This document shows, piece after piece, positions 1 to 8,792 of a DNA stretch of 52,930 nucleotides. Source of the DNA: Deltaproteobacteria bacterium. GTDB taxonomy: Bacteria > Desulfobacterota > Desulfuromonadia > Geobacterales > DSM-12255. The stretch covers positions 1 to 52,930 of the forward strand of contig JAJZTK010000010.1 in NCBI GenBank assembly GCA_021849045.1, read 5' to 3'. The position numbers were made by a program, and so were the translations under genes. How positions within the stretch are numbered: the first letter of the stretch is position 1; each line of letters begins with the position of its first letter. A model generated the notes under the pieces. It was not told the origin of the DNA, did not search any database, and worked only from the letters and a program-made list of their open reading frames with translations.

Positions 1-1
1 T

Positions 2-2086
2 GCGGACAGGACATTCGACAAGAAGGCCGATCTGAAGGGGCTCTCCGACCTCTTCTACTGCATCATGACCAACCTGGAATTCCTCCCCAACTCGCCGACC
101 CTGATGAACGCCGGCCGTGAGCTGGGGCAGCTCTCCGCCTGCTTTGTCCTGCCGGTCGGCGACTCCATGGACGAGATCTTCGACGCGGTCAAGTACACCG
201 CCCTGATCCACAAGTCCGGCGGCGGCACCGGCTTCTCCTTCTCGCGCCTGCGGCCGGCCAACGACGTTGTCCAGTCCACCTCCGGCATCTCCAGCGGTCC
301 CCTCTCCTTCATGCGGGTCTTCGACATCGCCACCGACACGGTCAAGCAGGGGGGAACCCGGCGCGGGGCCAACATGGGAATCCTCAGGGTCGACCATCCG
401 GACATCATGAACTTCATCATGTGCAAGGCCGACCAGAAGATGTTCAACAACTTCAACATCTCGGTCGGCATCACCGAGGCGTTCATGGATGCGGTGGACA
501 AGGACCGGGAGTACAACCTGCTCAACCCCAGGACCGGTGAAATCGCCGGCTCACTGAATGCCCGCAAGGTCTTCAACCGGATCGTCAAGCAGGCCTGGGA
601 GAACGGCGAACCGGGCATCATCTTCCTCGACCGGCTGAACAAGGACAACCCGACCCCGCTGGTGGGAGAGATCGAATCCACCAACCCCTGCGGCGAGCAG
701 CCGCTTCTCCCGTACGAGTCGTGCAACCTCGGCTCCATCAATCTGGGAAAGATGGTGAAGGACGGGGACGTCGACTGGTCGCGCCTGAAAGAGGTGGTGA
801 CACTGGCGGTCCACTTCCTGGACAACGTCATTGAGGTCAACAACTATCCCCTGGACCAGATCCGGGACATGACCCGTGGCAACCGGAAGATCGGCCTTGG
901 AGTGATGGGATGGGCCGACCTGTTGATCATGCTCGGCATACCCTATAATTCGCCGGAGGCCATCAGCCTGGGTGAAAAGGTAATGCAGTTCATCAACGAC
1001 GAAGGGCATGCCGCCTCCCGCGAGCTGGCCAAGGTTCGTGGCCCGTTCCCCAACTTCAAGTGGTCGATCTACGACAAGCCGGGGCTGGAGTCGATCAGAA
1101 ACGCCACGGTCACCACCATCGCCCCCACCGGCACCATCTCCATCATCGCCAACGCCTCCTCCGGCGTCGAGCCTCTTTTCGCCGTCTCCTATGTCCGGCA
1201 GGTCATGGACAACAACATCCTGGTGGAGGTGAACCCGATCTTCGAAAAGATCGCCAAGGAGCGGGGTTTCTACTCCGAGGGGCTGATGCAGCGGATCGCC
1301 GAGCACGGCACGGTCCACGGCATCCCGGAGGTGCCGGAGGATGTGCAGCGGGTCTTCGTCACGGCCCACGACATCGACCCCGAGAGCCACATCGAGATGC
1401 AGTCCGCCTTCCAGCGCCACACCGACAACGCGGTCTCCAAGACGGTGAACTTCGCCAACACGGCCACCGTGGAGGACGTGGAGAAGGTCTACCGCCTCGC
1501 CTACCAGACCGGCTGCAAGGGAGTCACCATCTATCGTGACGGCTCGCGGGACGAGCAGGTCCTCTCCACCGGCAAGAAAGAGGAGAAGGGAGCACCGGTG
1601 CCGGCACCGGTGGCGGACGAAAAGCACGTCTTCAAGCGGGACCGTCCCAAGGCACTCAAGGGGTGGACCTACCAGATGCAGACCGGCTGCGGTCCGCTCT
1701 ATGTCACGGTCAACGAGGACAAGAGCGGTCTCTTCGAACTCTTCACCACCATGGGGAAGGCGGGGGGGTGTGCCGCCTCCCAGGCCGAAGCGATCGGCCG
1801 GATGGTGTCGCTGGCCTGGCGGAGCGGGGTGCAGGCGCGGCAGGTAATCAAGCAGCTCCTGGGGATATCCTGCCATTGCCCGGCCGGCTTCGGCGACAAC
1901 AAGGTCCTTTCCTGCGCCGACGCAGTGGCCAAGGCGATCCAGGCCCACATGCATGCCGCCGGTTACGATACCGGCCTGGAGGCCAAGGCGCCGGAACGGG
2001 GTGCCTGCCCCGAGTGCGGCGGGATCGTGGAGCACGAGGGAGGGTGTGCGGTTTGCCGGGTGTGCGGGTATAGTGAATGTGCTTAG
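2..2086 (+). CDS. nrdJ: Adenosylcobalamin-dependent ribonucleotide reductase (class II), 5' truncated
   Basis: Class II reductase that converts ribonucleotides to deoxyribonucleotides with a cobalamin-generated thiyl radical, so it works with or without oxygen. The reading frame is open to the window edge, so the true start lies outside. Visible family motifs include NSPTLMNAG near the start, the catalytic NPCGEQPLLPYESCNLGSINL stretch (Asn-Cys-Glu radical residues) and TGTISIIANASSGVEP. The C-terminal quarter is a TSCPD-type domain followed by a zinc-ribbon tail with CPECGG and CRVCGY pairs, as in many NrdJ proteins. About 694 residues are present. An intrinsic terminator follows directly. 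Confidence 0.95.
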   Translation, partial: ADRTFDKKADLKGLSDLFYCIMTNLEFLPNSPTLMNAGRELGQLSACFVLPVGDSMDEIFDAVKYTALIHKSGGGTGFSFSRLRPANDVVQSTSGISSGPLSFMRVFDIATDTVKQGGTRRGANMGILRVDHPDIMNFIMCKADQKMFNNFNISVGITEAFMDAVDKDREYNLLNPRTGEIAGSLNARKVFNRIVKQAWENGEPGIIFLDRLNKDNPTPLVGEIESTNPCGEQPLLPYESCNLGSINLGKMVKDGDVDWSRLKEVVTLAVHFLDNVIEVNNYPLDQIRDMTRGNRKIGLGVMGWADLLIMLGIPYNSPEAISLGEKVMQFINDEGHAASRELAKVRGPFPNFKWSIYDKPGLESIRNATVTTIAPTGTISIIANASSGVEPLFAVSYVRQVMDNNILVEVNPIFEKIAKERGFYSEGLMQRIAEHGTVHGIPEVPEDVQRVFVTAHDIDPESHIEMQSAFQRHTDNAVSKTVNFANTATVEDVEKVYRLAYQTGCKGVTIYRDGSRDEQVLSTGKKEEKGAPVPAPVADEKHVFKRDRPKALKGWTYQMQTGCGPLYVTVNEDKSGLFELFTTMGKAGGCAASQAEAIGRMVSLAWRSGVQARQVIKQLLGISCHCPAGFGDNKVLSCADAVAKAIQAHMHAAGYDTGLEAKAPERGACPECGGIVEHEGGCAVCRVCGYSECA

Positions 2087-2107
2087 AATGTGATACGGCG
2101 TGATCTG

Positions 2108-2137
2108 AAGGCCCGCAGCGATGCGGGCCTTTTTTGT
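2108..2137 (+). terminator. Intrinsic terminator of nrdJ
   Basis: A GC-rich stem AAGGCCCGC / GCGGGCCTT with a 6-base loop is followed by a T run, 21 bases after the nrdJ stop codon. Confidence 0.9.
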
Positions 2138-2363
2138 TGGTTAAATCCAGGATACATCCAGACCGACACAATCCGGGGACGTTGACCCGGCAGGTCTCAA
2201 CACTGCACCTTCGAAACCGCAGCCTATTAAAACCTGCCCCATCCTGTTCTATTTCCATGAAGTGTAACCCCGAATTGCAAACCAACCTTAACGTGGTAAA
2301 CATACCTTTGTACAGGCAGTTCATAAAATGATTTTTGAAGTGCAGCAGAAAGGAGAACACGCC

Positions 2364-3347
2364 ATGTCCGACCTCACAGTTCGCTCACTCTACCCCGAAG
2401 ATATAGATCAGGTTTCAGAAGTCGAGAGCCGCCTGACAGGCCGGCCGAGAAAAGCCTTTCTGGAAAGCCTGCTTGTCGCGGCAACGGCCGAGCCTGACAG
2501 TTTTATCACCTGTGCCGCCGTTGATAACAAGAAGCTCGTGGGCTATGCATTCGCCAGGATTCTGGAAGGAGAGTTCGGCGCCAGAGGCGCAACTGTGGAA
2601 CTCGATACCCTTGGTGTCGACCTTGACTATCAAGGCAGGGGGATAGGAAAAAAGGTCATGGCCGGGATAGAACAGCGGATGAAACGGAAGAATCTCAGCA
2701 CCTTGCAGACCCAAATTATCTGGTCTAATCACACCATGACCAGGTTTTTCGCATCAACAGGTTTCTCGCTGGCATCCGGCCAAGTCATAGAGCGCGACAC
2801 CTCGCCCCTGAGTGAGGAGATCGCCAAGCCTGCTCCGGCCGACATGACCGGCAGATGGCGGGTTCAGAGCAACGCCGGAGTGAACTATTATGAAACGCTG
2901 GCCAGGGGCAGCGTCATGGTGCGCCCGCTCACGGGAGATGACCTGGTGTCTGTCGATCGAATAGACACGAGGCTCACCGGTCTGGACCGTTCGGCATTTT
3001 ATGCCGCCAAGTTCAGGGAATCGGTCCATGCATCCGGTATCCGTGTCGCCATGGTGGCGGAAGACGACGGCATCGTCACCGGTTTCATCATGGCACGCGC
3101 CGATTACGGCGAGTTTGGCAAAGTCAATAAATCAGCGGCGTTAGATGCGATCGGAGTTCACCCCGCCTATAGTGGGTCAGGTATCGGGCATGCACTTCTC
3201 TCTCAACTGCTGACCGACCTTTCCGCTCTTGAGGTCGAATCTGTCCGGACCAAGGTGGAACACGAGAATTTCGGGCTGCGGGACTTTCTGACCAGACGCG
3301 GGTTCAAACCTTCCCAACGACTGCTGCTTTCCAAGAAGGTAAATTAA
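2364..3347 (+). CDS. Tandem GNAT N-acetyltransferase domain protein
   Basis: Two GNAT acetyltransferase repeats in one 327-residue chain. Repeat 1 has the acetyl-CoA loop region LDYQGRGIGKKVM near residue 95 and repeat 2 has HPAYSGSGIGHALL near residue 265. Both repeats begin with a similar VRSLYPEDIDQVSEVESRLTG / VRPLTGDDLVSVDRIDTRLTG segment, so the gene looks like an internal duplication. The ATG at 2364 is chosen because AGGAG lies 8 bases upstream; the longer frame from 2328 has no such site. The acceptor substrate cannot be told from the sequence. The gene stands alone between a terminator and a long spacer. Confidence 0.85.
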   Translation: MSDLTVRSLYPEDIDQVSEVESRLTGRPRKAFLESLLVAATAEPDSFITCAAVDNKKLVGYAFARILEGEFGARGATVELDTLGVDLDYQGRGIGKKVMAGIEQRMKRKNLSTLQTQIIWSNHTMTRFFASTGFSLASGQVIERDTSPLSEEIAKPAPADMTGRWRVQSNAGVNYYETLARGSVMVRPLTGDDLVSVDRIDTRLTGLDRSAFYAAKFRESVHASGIRVAMVAEDDGIVTGFIMARADYGEFGKVNKSAALDAIGVHPAYSGSGIGHALLSQLLTDLSALEVESVRTKVEHENFGLRDFLTRRGFKPSQRLLLSKKVN

Positions 3348-3683
3348 AAGTCATCAACAAATTGACATTTTTTCTTGACGCGTCCAAAAGTGGATAAACT
3401 CTCGTGAGTTAGCGCCTAACTCTCGCAAAGCGTTCACTGCCGCTGCTTTGTTCCCACATGAACTGTTGAAAAATGTGTGAATAACTTTGGGGATAAGGTA
3501 CCGAGGGAATGAAAAGCTATAGACTTTTCCCTAATTGACTAAATAACAGGCAGCTAATCTTTCCGCGATACAGGAAGCGCCAAATCCGTCCCCCAAAGTG
3601 CGAAGCGCTTCTGATTGCATCTTACCGAAAAAGGTACTATAACCTCCCATGCTGAACCAATCCGTCAGACAGGAAATGATAGC
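3348..3683. other. 336-base spacer with DnaA-box-like motifs and a palindrome
   Basis: I find no convincing gene here. It is AT-richer than its surroundings. It contains a perfect 7-bp inverted repeat GAGTTAG-cgc-CTAACTC at 3406-3422. It also has three matches on the same strand to the DnaA-box complement TGTGGATAA with one mismatch each: AGTGGATAA (3389-3397), TGTGAATAA (3476-3484) and TGGGGATAA (3488-3496). The middle one fits the relaxed consensus TTATNCACA. The promoter of the downstream thioesterase/recQ genes should also lie here, but no convincing -35/-10 pair was found. Confidence 0.5.
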
Positions 3684-4163
3684 ATGACACGGCACCAGAT
3701 CCAGGCCCACTGGCCCGGCTCCTGCTTCGGCTGCTCCAGCGGCAACCCCCACGGGCTGCAGCTCCGCTTCAGCCGCACGCTAGAGGGCTGCACCACTACC
3801 CACACCGTCCCGGAACATCTCTGCGGCTTCGACGGGCTGACCCATGGCGGCATCATCGCCACCCTGCTGGACGAGGTCGCGGCATGGGCTATCATCGCCA
3901 GGCTCAACCGGCTCGGCCTGACCCGGGAGATGACCACCCGCTACCTGATGCCGGTACCGACCAACCGCGAACTGGTGGTGACCGGCACGGTCCTGACCCA
4001 CGACAACCGGAGTGCTACGGTCCGTGCCACCATCCATAGCGATGGCGTGCTGCTGGCCGAGGCCGACAGCAGTTGGTCATTCCCCCGGCTGTCCCGGATC
4101 GCCAACCTGGCCAACGTGCCGGAGGAACGCCTCCAGCAGTTCCTCGACGAGGCAGCGGGATAA
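3684..4163 (+). CDS. PaaI-type hotdog-fold thioesterase
   Basis: A 159-residue single hotdog domain. The segment FDGLTHGGIIATLLDEVAAWA is the HGG-containing signature of the 4HBT/PaaI thioesterase family, which hydrolyses acyl-CoA or aryl-CoA thioesters. An N-terminal CFGCSSGNPHGLQLRF block (two Cys, then NPHGL) is common in this subfamily. The ATG at 3684 has AGGAA 8 bases upstream; the frame could extend upstream to 3615 but without a ribosome site. recQ begins 56 bases downstream on the same strand, so the two may be co-transcribed, though no functional link is evident. The substrate is unknown. Confidence 0.82.
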   Translation: MTRHQIQAHWPGSCFGCSSGNPHGLQLRFSRTLEGCTTTHTVPEHLCGFDGLTHGGIIATLLDEVAAWAIIARLNRLGLTREMTTRYLMPVPTNRELVVTGTVLTHDNRSATVRATIHSDGVLLAEADSSWSFPRLSRIANLANVPEERLQQFLDEAAG

Positions 4164-4219
4164 CCGACTGCTGCCGCAACAGACTGCCACGCCTGCCGTA
4201 CCCCCTGCAAAGGCCCTTC

Positions 4220-6025
4220 ATGATCACTACACCCCGCCAGACCCTCAAGACCATCTTCGGTTACGACGCCTTCCGCCCCCACCAGGAGGAGATCATCGAC
4301 GGCCTGATCCGGGGTGAGGACGCCTTTGTCCTCATGCCGACCGGCGGCGGCAAGTCCCTTTGCTACCAGATCCCGGCCCTGCATCGGCCCGGCGTCGGCA
4401 TCATCGTCTCCCCGCTCATCTCCCTGATGAAGGACCAGGTGGACGCCCTGGTCGCCAACGGGGTGGCCGCGGCCTGTTACAACTCCACCCTCACGGAAAC
4501 CGAGGCGCGCCGGGTCTTGGCCGACCTTCACGCCGGCCGGCTGGAACTTCTCTATGTGGCACCGGAACGGCTGATGAGCGACGCCTTCCTGGAGCGGCTC
4601 CAGGAGCTTCCCATCGCCCTCTTTGCCATCGACGAGGCCCACTGCGTCTCCCAATGGGGTCACGACTTCCGACCAGAGTACGTGCAGTTGGGAAGACTGA
4701 GAAAGCTCTTTCCGGCTGTGCCGCTTATCGCCCTGACCGCCACGGCCGACCCCCAGACGCGCGACGACATCATAGAGCGGCTGGGGCTTAAGGAGGCGAC
4801 CTGCCACGTGGCAGGCTTCGACCGGCCCAACATCCGCTACACTGTCGTGGCCAAGCACAAGCCGGCCCAGCAGTTGGCCGCGTTTCTCCAGGCACGACCG
4901 ACCGAGGCGGGAATCGTCTACGCCCTGTCCCGCAAGCGGGTGGAGGAGGTGGCACAGCGTCTGGCCGCGGCCGGGATCAAGGCCGCCGCCTATCACGCCG
5001 GCCTGCCTGACCGGGAGCGGCACCGGGTGCAGGAGGCGTTTCTGAGGGACGACCTCAGGATCGTGGTGGCCACGGTCGCCTTCGGCATGGGGATCGACAA
5101 GCCAAACGTCCGGTTCGTGGTTCACTACGACCTACCCCGGAACATCGAGAGCTACTATCAGGAAACCGGCCGGTCCGGCCGCGACAGTCTGCCGGCCGAG
5201 GCGCTGCTCCTGTTCGGCTACGGCGACATCGCCATTGGCCGCGCACTGATCGAGTCCGGGAACAACACGGAGCAGAACAGGATCGAGCTGCACAAGCTGA
5301 ACGCCATGGTCGGCTTTGCCGAGGCGCTCACCTGCCGGCGGAGGGTGCTGCTCGGCTACTTCGGCGAACAGCTGGAGGAGGATTGCGGCAACTGCGACGT
5401 CTGCCTCAATCCACCCGAGCGGTACGACGCCACGGTTGAGGCCCAGAAGGCACTCTCCTGCGTCTACCGCACCGGCCAGCGCTTTGGCATGGGACACGTC
5501 ATCGACGTGCTGCGCGGCTCCCAGAACCAGCGGATTCAACAGCTCGGCCACGACCGGCTCTCCACCTACGCTATTGGCCGGGAACTGTCCCAGGATGTAT
5601 GGGGAAGCGTCTTTCGCCAGTTGGTGCATCTGGGGTACCTGGAGCAGGACATGGCGAATTACTCGGTACTCCGTCTGACCGCCAAGGCCCGGCCCCTGCT
5701 GAAGGGAGAGGAACGGCTGGTGCTGGCCAAGCCAAGGCTTCGGCCGGCGCCGGCAAAGCAGCCGGCAAAGCGGGGCAAGGAAGATCTTCCCTACGACGAG
5801 GGGCTGTTCCAGGCCTTGCGGACCCTGCGCAAACGGCTGGCAGACGAACAGCAGGTCCCGCCATTTGTCGTCTTCAGTGACGCCACTCTGGTGGCCATGG
5901 CCGCCCTGCGGCCGACGACCCCGGAGGAGATGGGACGGGTAAGCGGTGTGGGTGCCCACAAGCTCGGACGCTACGGGAGTGACTTCCTGCGGGAGATCAC
6001 GGCCTATTGCAGCGAGGCGGAGTAA
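4220..6025 (+). CDS. recQ: ATP-dependent DNA helicase RecQ
   Basis: 3'-5' superfamily 2 helicase acting in recombination and replication-fork repair, 601 residues as usual for bacterial RecQ. Motif I TGGGKS is at residues 41-46 and the DEAH box with the RecQ aromatic loop (DEAHCVSQWGHDFRPEY) starts at residue 138. Motif VI QETGRSGRD is present. The zinc site is Cys-X16-Cys-X2-Cys-X2-Cys in the segment around CRRRVLLGYF and CGNCDVC. The C-terminus carries an HRDC domain (PPFVVFSDATLVAMA onward). The ATG at 4220 is chosen by alignment to the family N-terminus MxTPxxxLKxxFGYxxFRPxQ, with AAAGG upstream. Confidence 0.97.
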   Translation: MITTPRQTLKTIFGYDAFRPHQEEIIDGLIRGEDAFVLMPTGGGKSLCYQIPALHRPGVGIIVSPLISLMKDQVDALVANGVAAACYNSTLTETEARRVLADLHAGRLELLYVAPERLMSDAFLERLQELPIALFAIDEAHCVSQWGHDFRPEYVQLGRLRKLFPAVPLIALTATADPQTRDDIIERLGLKEATCHVAGFDRPNIRYTVVAKHKPAQQLAAFLQARPTEAGIVYALSRKRVEEVAQRLAAAGIKAAAYHAGLPDRERHRVQEAFLRDDLRIVVATVAFGMGIDKPNVRFVVHYDLPRNIESYYQETGRSGRDSLPAEALLLFGYGDIAIGRALIESGNNTEQNRIELHKLNAMVGFAEALTCRRRVLLGYFGEQLEEDCGNCDVCLNPPERYDATVEAQKALSCVYRTGQRFGMGHVIDVLRGSQNQRIQQLGHDRLSTYAIGRELSQDVWGSVFRQLVHLGYLEQDMANYSVLRLTAKARPLLKGEERLVLAKPRLRPAPAKQPAKRGKEDLPYDEGLFQALRTLRKRLADEQQVPPFVVFSDATLVAMAALRPTTPEEMGRVSGVGAHKLGRYGSDFLREITAYCSEAE

Positions 6026-6098
6026 CCGTCACAAAGTCTCGCACCATGGTAAGCTTGCGACCGCCGAGAAAGCGTCAGGCTCATCCCACCTGCCCCCG

Positions 6099-6401
6099 TC
6101 AGACGGGTTCCACTACCGCATAGCCGGCTTCCTTGCAATGTTTCACGGCAACGATATAAACGACATCAACTTGAATCCGATAACGGAGCAGATACCCGGC
6201 GGACCCGAAGGGAATGACAAGGTCGTGGTAATCCGCCAATCCCTCAACAGGCTTGCCGATGCGCGGGTTGACTTCAAGATGCGCTACCGTCGTTCTGATT
6301 ACCTGCACCGCCCGCTGTGCCGCATCGCTGTTATGGGGCAGAATGAACGACCTGAGCCGCTGCAGGTCGGAAACGGCACCGGGAAACCACTCGACCCTCA
6401 C
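6099..6401 (-). CDS. ParE/RelE-family toxin
   Basis: A 100-residue protein of the RelE/ParE superfamily, the toxin of a type II toxin-antitoxin pair. Family features are the N-terminal helix (FPGAVSDLQRLRSFI), the NPRIGKPVEGL segment and the C-terminal YLLRYRIQVDVVYIVAVKH strands. RelE members cleave mRNA on the ribosome and ParE members poison gyrase; the sequence alone does not decide, although the overall layout is closer to ParE. The start is GTG at 6401 and overlaps the antitoxin stop codon (GTGA), so translation is coupled to the antitoxin. Confidence 0.88.
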   Translation of the reverse strand: MRVEWFPGAVSDLQRLRSFILPHNSDAAQRAVQVIRTTVAHLEVNPRIGKPVEGLADYHDLVIPFGSAGYLLRYRIQVDVVYIVAVKHCKEAGYAVVEPV

Positions 6402-6676
6402 TTGGGTGCCTCATGTTCCTTGTCGGTTCCCCAGGAATCCAGCCATGTCATGACGGAATCGTTCGAGATCGTTTTGCCGTCATGACTGAACGCTTCCCAC
6501 CGGGCAACGCTCTCTTGCCTGAATCGTTCTGCGGCCTCCTCCCGATCCAGGTACTGGCTGATTGCCTCCCTCGCCAGCCAGTGGGGAGTGCGTTTCCTGG
6601 CCTCCCCCAGCCTTTTCAGGCGTTCTTTGTCGCTCTCCGGCAGCTTGATCGCCATGGGTTTCACTTGGGAATGCAT
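6398..6676 (-). CDS. Ribbon-helix-helix antitoxin
   Basis: A 92-residue antitoxin. The N-terminal half (MAIKLPESDKERLKRLGE followed by RKRTPHWLAREAISQYL) is a CopG-type ribbon-helix-helix DNA-binding domain. The acidic and flexible C-terminus would wrap the toxin encoded directly downstream. The ATG at 6676 is preceded by a near-perfect ribosome site AAAGGAGG, better than the upstream ATG at 6694. By family precedent the antitoxin dimer represses its own operon; the inverted repeats upstream fit this. Confidence 0.9.
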   Translation of the reverse strand: MHSQVKPMAIKLPESDKERLKRLGEARKRTPHWLAREAISQYLDREEAAERFRQESVARWEAFSHDGKTISNDSVMTWLDSWGTDKEHEAPK

Positions 6677-6692
6677 GGGCACCTCCTTTAAC

Positions 6693-6744
6693 AAAGGTAA
6701 TACCTAGTATTGAAGAGTATTACCTTTGCGTCACGGTTTGTCAA
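6693..6744 (-). promoter_or_regulatory. Promoter and triple half-site operator of the toxin-antitoxin operon
   Basis: Reading the minus strand, TTGACA (6744-6739) and AATACT (6721-6716) are spaced by 17 bases, a good sigma-70 promoter. Around the -10 box lies a perfect 11-bp inverted repeat: AAAGGTAATAC at 6693-6703 and GTATTACCTTT at 6717-6727. A third half-site forms a second overlapping palindrome, AATAC-cta-GTATT, at 6699-6711. Binding of the RHH antitoxin here would cover the -10 region. Confidence 0.85.
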
Positions 6745-6879
6745 CGCCAATGCCTGTGTCCTCTTCCCCCTCGATCGCTCAGACAGCGATGAAGCGTCGT
6801 CTATTCGTCTCCATCATATGGCCTCAGTATGGCATGAGTAAGACGACAGAGCATGTCGCTCAGGATCGGGAGTGGATGG

Positions 6880-7230
6880 TTATCTTCTGTCCGAACGGAT
6901 GAAGAGGTTCAACAGGAAGCTGACGACGCTGAAGACCAGGGCCGCCACGAAGGCCTGGCCGAAGCCGGCCACATGGAAGCCGCGCACCAGGTGGGAGGCG
7001 AGATAGAAGAGAAAGGCGTTGATGACCAGGGTGAAGAGCCCGAGGGAAAGGATCGTCACCGGCAGGGTGAGCAGAATCAGGATCGGCCTGAGAAAGGCGT
7101 TCAGGAGCCCCAGCACCAGGGCGGCAACGAAGACGGTCACCCAGTTGTCCAGGGCCACCCCGGAAACCAGGTGGGCCACCACCAGAAGTGCTGTGCTGTT
7201 GATTATCCAGCGAACGATGAGCTGTTTCAT
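6880..7230 (-). CDS. YvlD / phage-holin-4 family membrane protein
   Basis: A 116-residue, strongly hydrophobic protein with four predicted membrane segments and a basic C-terminus (LFIRSDRR). The pattern MKQLIVRWIINSTALLVVAHLV ... NAFLRPILILLTLPVTILSLGLFTLVINAFLFYL matches the family often annotated as phage holin family 4 (YvlD-like), which is widespread in chromosomes and is not evidence of a prophage. The function is unknown; envelope-stress roles are reported for some relatives. The start at 7230 follows the family N-terminus; an ATG 12 bases upstream is also possible. Confidence 0.8.
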   Translation of the reverse strand: MKQLIVRWIINSTALLVVAHLVSGVALDNWVTVFVAALVLGLLNAFLRPILILLTLPVTILSLGLFTLVINAFLFYLASHLVRGFHVAGFGQAFVAALVFSVVSFLLNLFIRSDRR

Positions 7231-7365
7231 CCCTGTCCCCATGGTCCATCAATCTGCCGGCGTCGGCCGGTGCAACCATACCACAACTCCGGGCGGATGG
7301 CGACTGACGAGGCGAATCATTTTATCGCCATTGACCTTCCGACGCCCCTCTGACATGATGCCCCC

Positions 7366-8166
7366 ATGTGCCTGATCGTCTTCGCCCTTGATGTTCATCC
7401 CCGCTATCGCCTGGTCCTGGCGGCCAACCGGGACGAATACTTTGCCCGGCCGACCGCACCGGCCGGCTTCTGGCCGGACGCGCCGCAGCTCCTGGCCGGA
7501 CGCGATCTGCAGGGAGGAGGCAGTTGGCTGGGAATAACCAGCGACCGGCGCCTGGCGGCTATCACCAACTACCGGGACCCCCACCACCAACCGGCCCACC
7601 CGCCGTCACGGGGGCGACTGGTGGCCGACTTTCTTACCGGGACCGAGACGCCGGCCGCCTTCCTGGAGAAGCTGGGCCACGAACAAGGGCACTATGGTGG
7701 TTTCAACCTACTGGTCGGCGACGATAACGGGCTGTTCTGGCACTCCAACCGCGGCAGTGGTCCGGAGCGGATACCAGCCGGCATCCACGGCCTGAGCAAC
7801 CATCTCCTGGACTCCCCCTGGCCAAAGGTGACAGCCGCCAAGGCGTGGCTGGCAGAACTCCTCACCTCCGGACAGCCGGACATGGCAGCAATGTTTGCCG
7901 CCCTTGCCGACAGCCGCCAGTTCCCCGATCCGCTCCTCCCGGACACCGGCGTCGGCCTCGACCGGGAGCGGTTCCTCGCCCCGATCTTCATTGCCGGCGA
8001 CACGTACGGCACCCGGTCCACCACCCTCATCCTGATCGACCGGGACAACCGGGTGACCTTCGCGGAACAATGCTACGACAGCCGGCGGCAAGTCACCGCT
8101 ACCATGACCGTCAGCATCGCGCCCGACGGCAGCCATTCCGCACTCCGCACAGGAGAACATCCATGA
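7366..8166 (+). CDS. NRDE (TANGO2-like) family protein
   Basis: A 266-residue protein starting with MCLIVFAL and carrying the name-giving AANRDE motif at residues 24-29, typical of the NRDE/TANGO2 family. The conserved N-terminal cysteine at position 2 resembles an N-terminal nucleophile, but no biochemical activity is firmly established for bacterial members; roles in heme or lipid handling have been proposed for eukaryotic TANGO2. The stop codon overlaps the start of the next gene (ATGA), indicating translational coupling with tag. Confidence 0.88.
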   Translation: MCLIVFALDVHPRYRLVLAANRDEYFARPTAPAGFWPDAPQLLAGRDLQGGGSWLGITSDRRLAAITNYRDPHHQPAHPPSRGRLVADFLTGTETPAAFLEKLGHEQGHYGGFNLLVGDDNGLFWHSNRGSGPERIPAGIHGLSNHLLDSPWPKVTAAKAWLAELLTSGQPDMAAMFAALADSRQFPDPLLPDTGVGLDRERFLAPIFIAGDTYGTRSTTLILIDRDNRVTFAEQCYDSRRQVTATMTVSIAPDGSHSALRTGEHP

Positions 8167-8750
8167 CCGCACCATGCCGCTGCCCCTGGGTCGATCAGAG
8201 CAAGCCGGACTATGTCGCCTACCACGACACCGAGTGGGGGGTGCCGATCCACGACGACCGGTTGATCTTCGAATTCATCACCCTCGAAGGGGCCCAGGCC
8301 GGGCTTTCCTGGTACACGATCCTGCGCCGGCGGGAGGGATACCGTCAGGCCTTTGCCGGTTTCGACCCGGAAGAGGTCGCCCGGTTCAACAATGAACGGG
8401 TCAGCACTCTGCTCCAGGACCCGGGAATCATCCGCAACCGGGCCAAGGTGGAGGCCACGGTCACCAACGCCAGAGCCTTCCTCAAGGTCCAGGCGGAATT
8501 CGGCAGCTTTGCCGCCTACATCTGGCGCTTCGTGGACGGCCGCCCCAGGGTCAGCGAACTGCGCAGTCTGGCGGACTTTCCGGTCACAAGCCCCGCGGCC
8601 GAGGCCCTGTCCCGCGACCTGAAACAGCGGGGATTCCGTTTTGTCGGCCCGACCATCTGTTACGCCCATATGCAGGCCACCGGCATGGTGAACGATCACA
8701 CAATCGACTGCTTCCGGCGAGACGAAATCATTGCGACCTACCGCTTGTAA
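8163..8750 (+). CDS. tag: DNA-3-methyladenine glycosylase I
   Basis: Base-excision repair enzyme that removes 3-methyladenine from alkylated DNA, 195 residues. Family landmarks are CPWVDQSKPDYVAYHDTEWGVP at the N-terminus, the EGAQAGLSWYTILRRR helix and the C-terminal VGPTICYAHMQATGMVNDHTIDC. The N-terminal Cys with His in YHDTEWG, and His/Cys in NDHTIDC, correspond to the structural zinc site of Tag. The start overlaps the NRDE gene stop codon by 4 bases. Confidence 0.95.
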   Translation: MTAPCRCPWVDQSKPDYVAYHDTEWGVPIHDDRLIFEFITLEGAQAGLSWYTILRRREGYRQAFAGFDPEEVARFNNERVSTLLQDPGIIRNRAKVEATVTNARAFLKVQAEFGSFAAYIWRFVDGRPRVSELRSLADFPVTSPAAEALSRDLKQRGFRFVGPTICYAHMQATGMVNDHTIDCFRRDEIIATYRL

Positions 8751-8792
8751 TCGGGCAATGGCCAAGTAAGCTGATACCGATAGGAGGGGATT

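Noticed and set aside
551-2035. Long minus-strand open frame of 494 codons
   Set aside because: It lies entirely antisense to nrdJ, which has clear catalytic motifs; the composition is typical of a GC-rich shadow frame.
2134-2331. 65-codon plus-strand frame between nrdJ and the GNAT gene
   Set aside because: No ribosome site, no recognisable pattern and it begins inside the nrdJ terminator region.
6880-7230. Prophage remnant suggested by a holin-family name
   Set aside because: The YvlD-type protein is a common chromosomal membrane protein and no phage genes are nearby.
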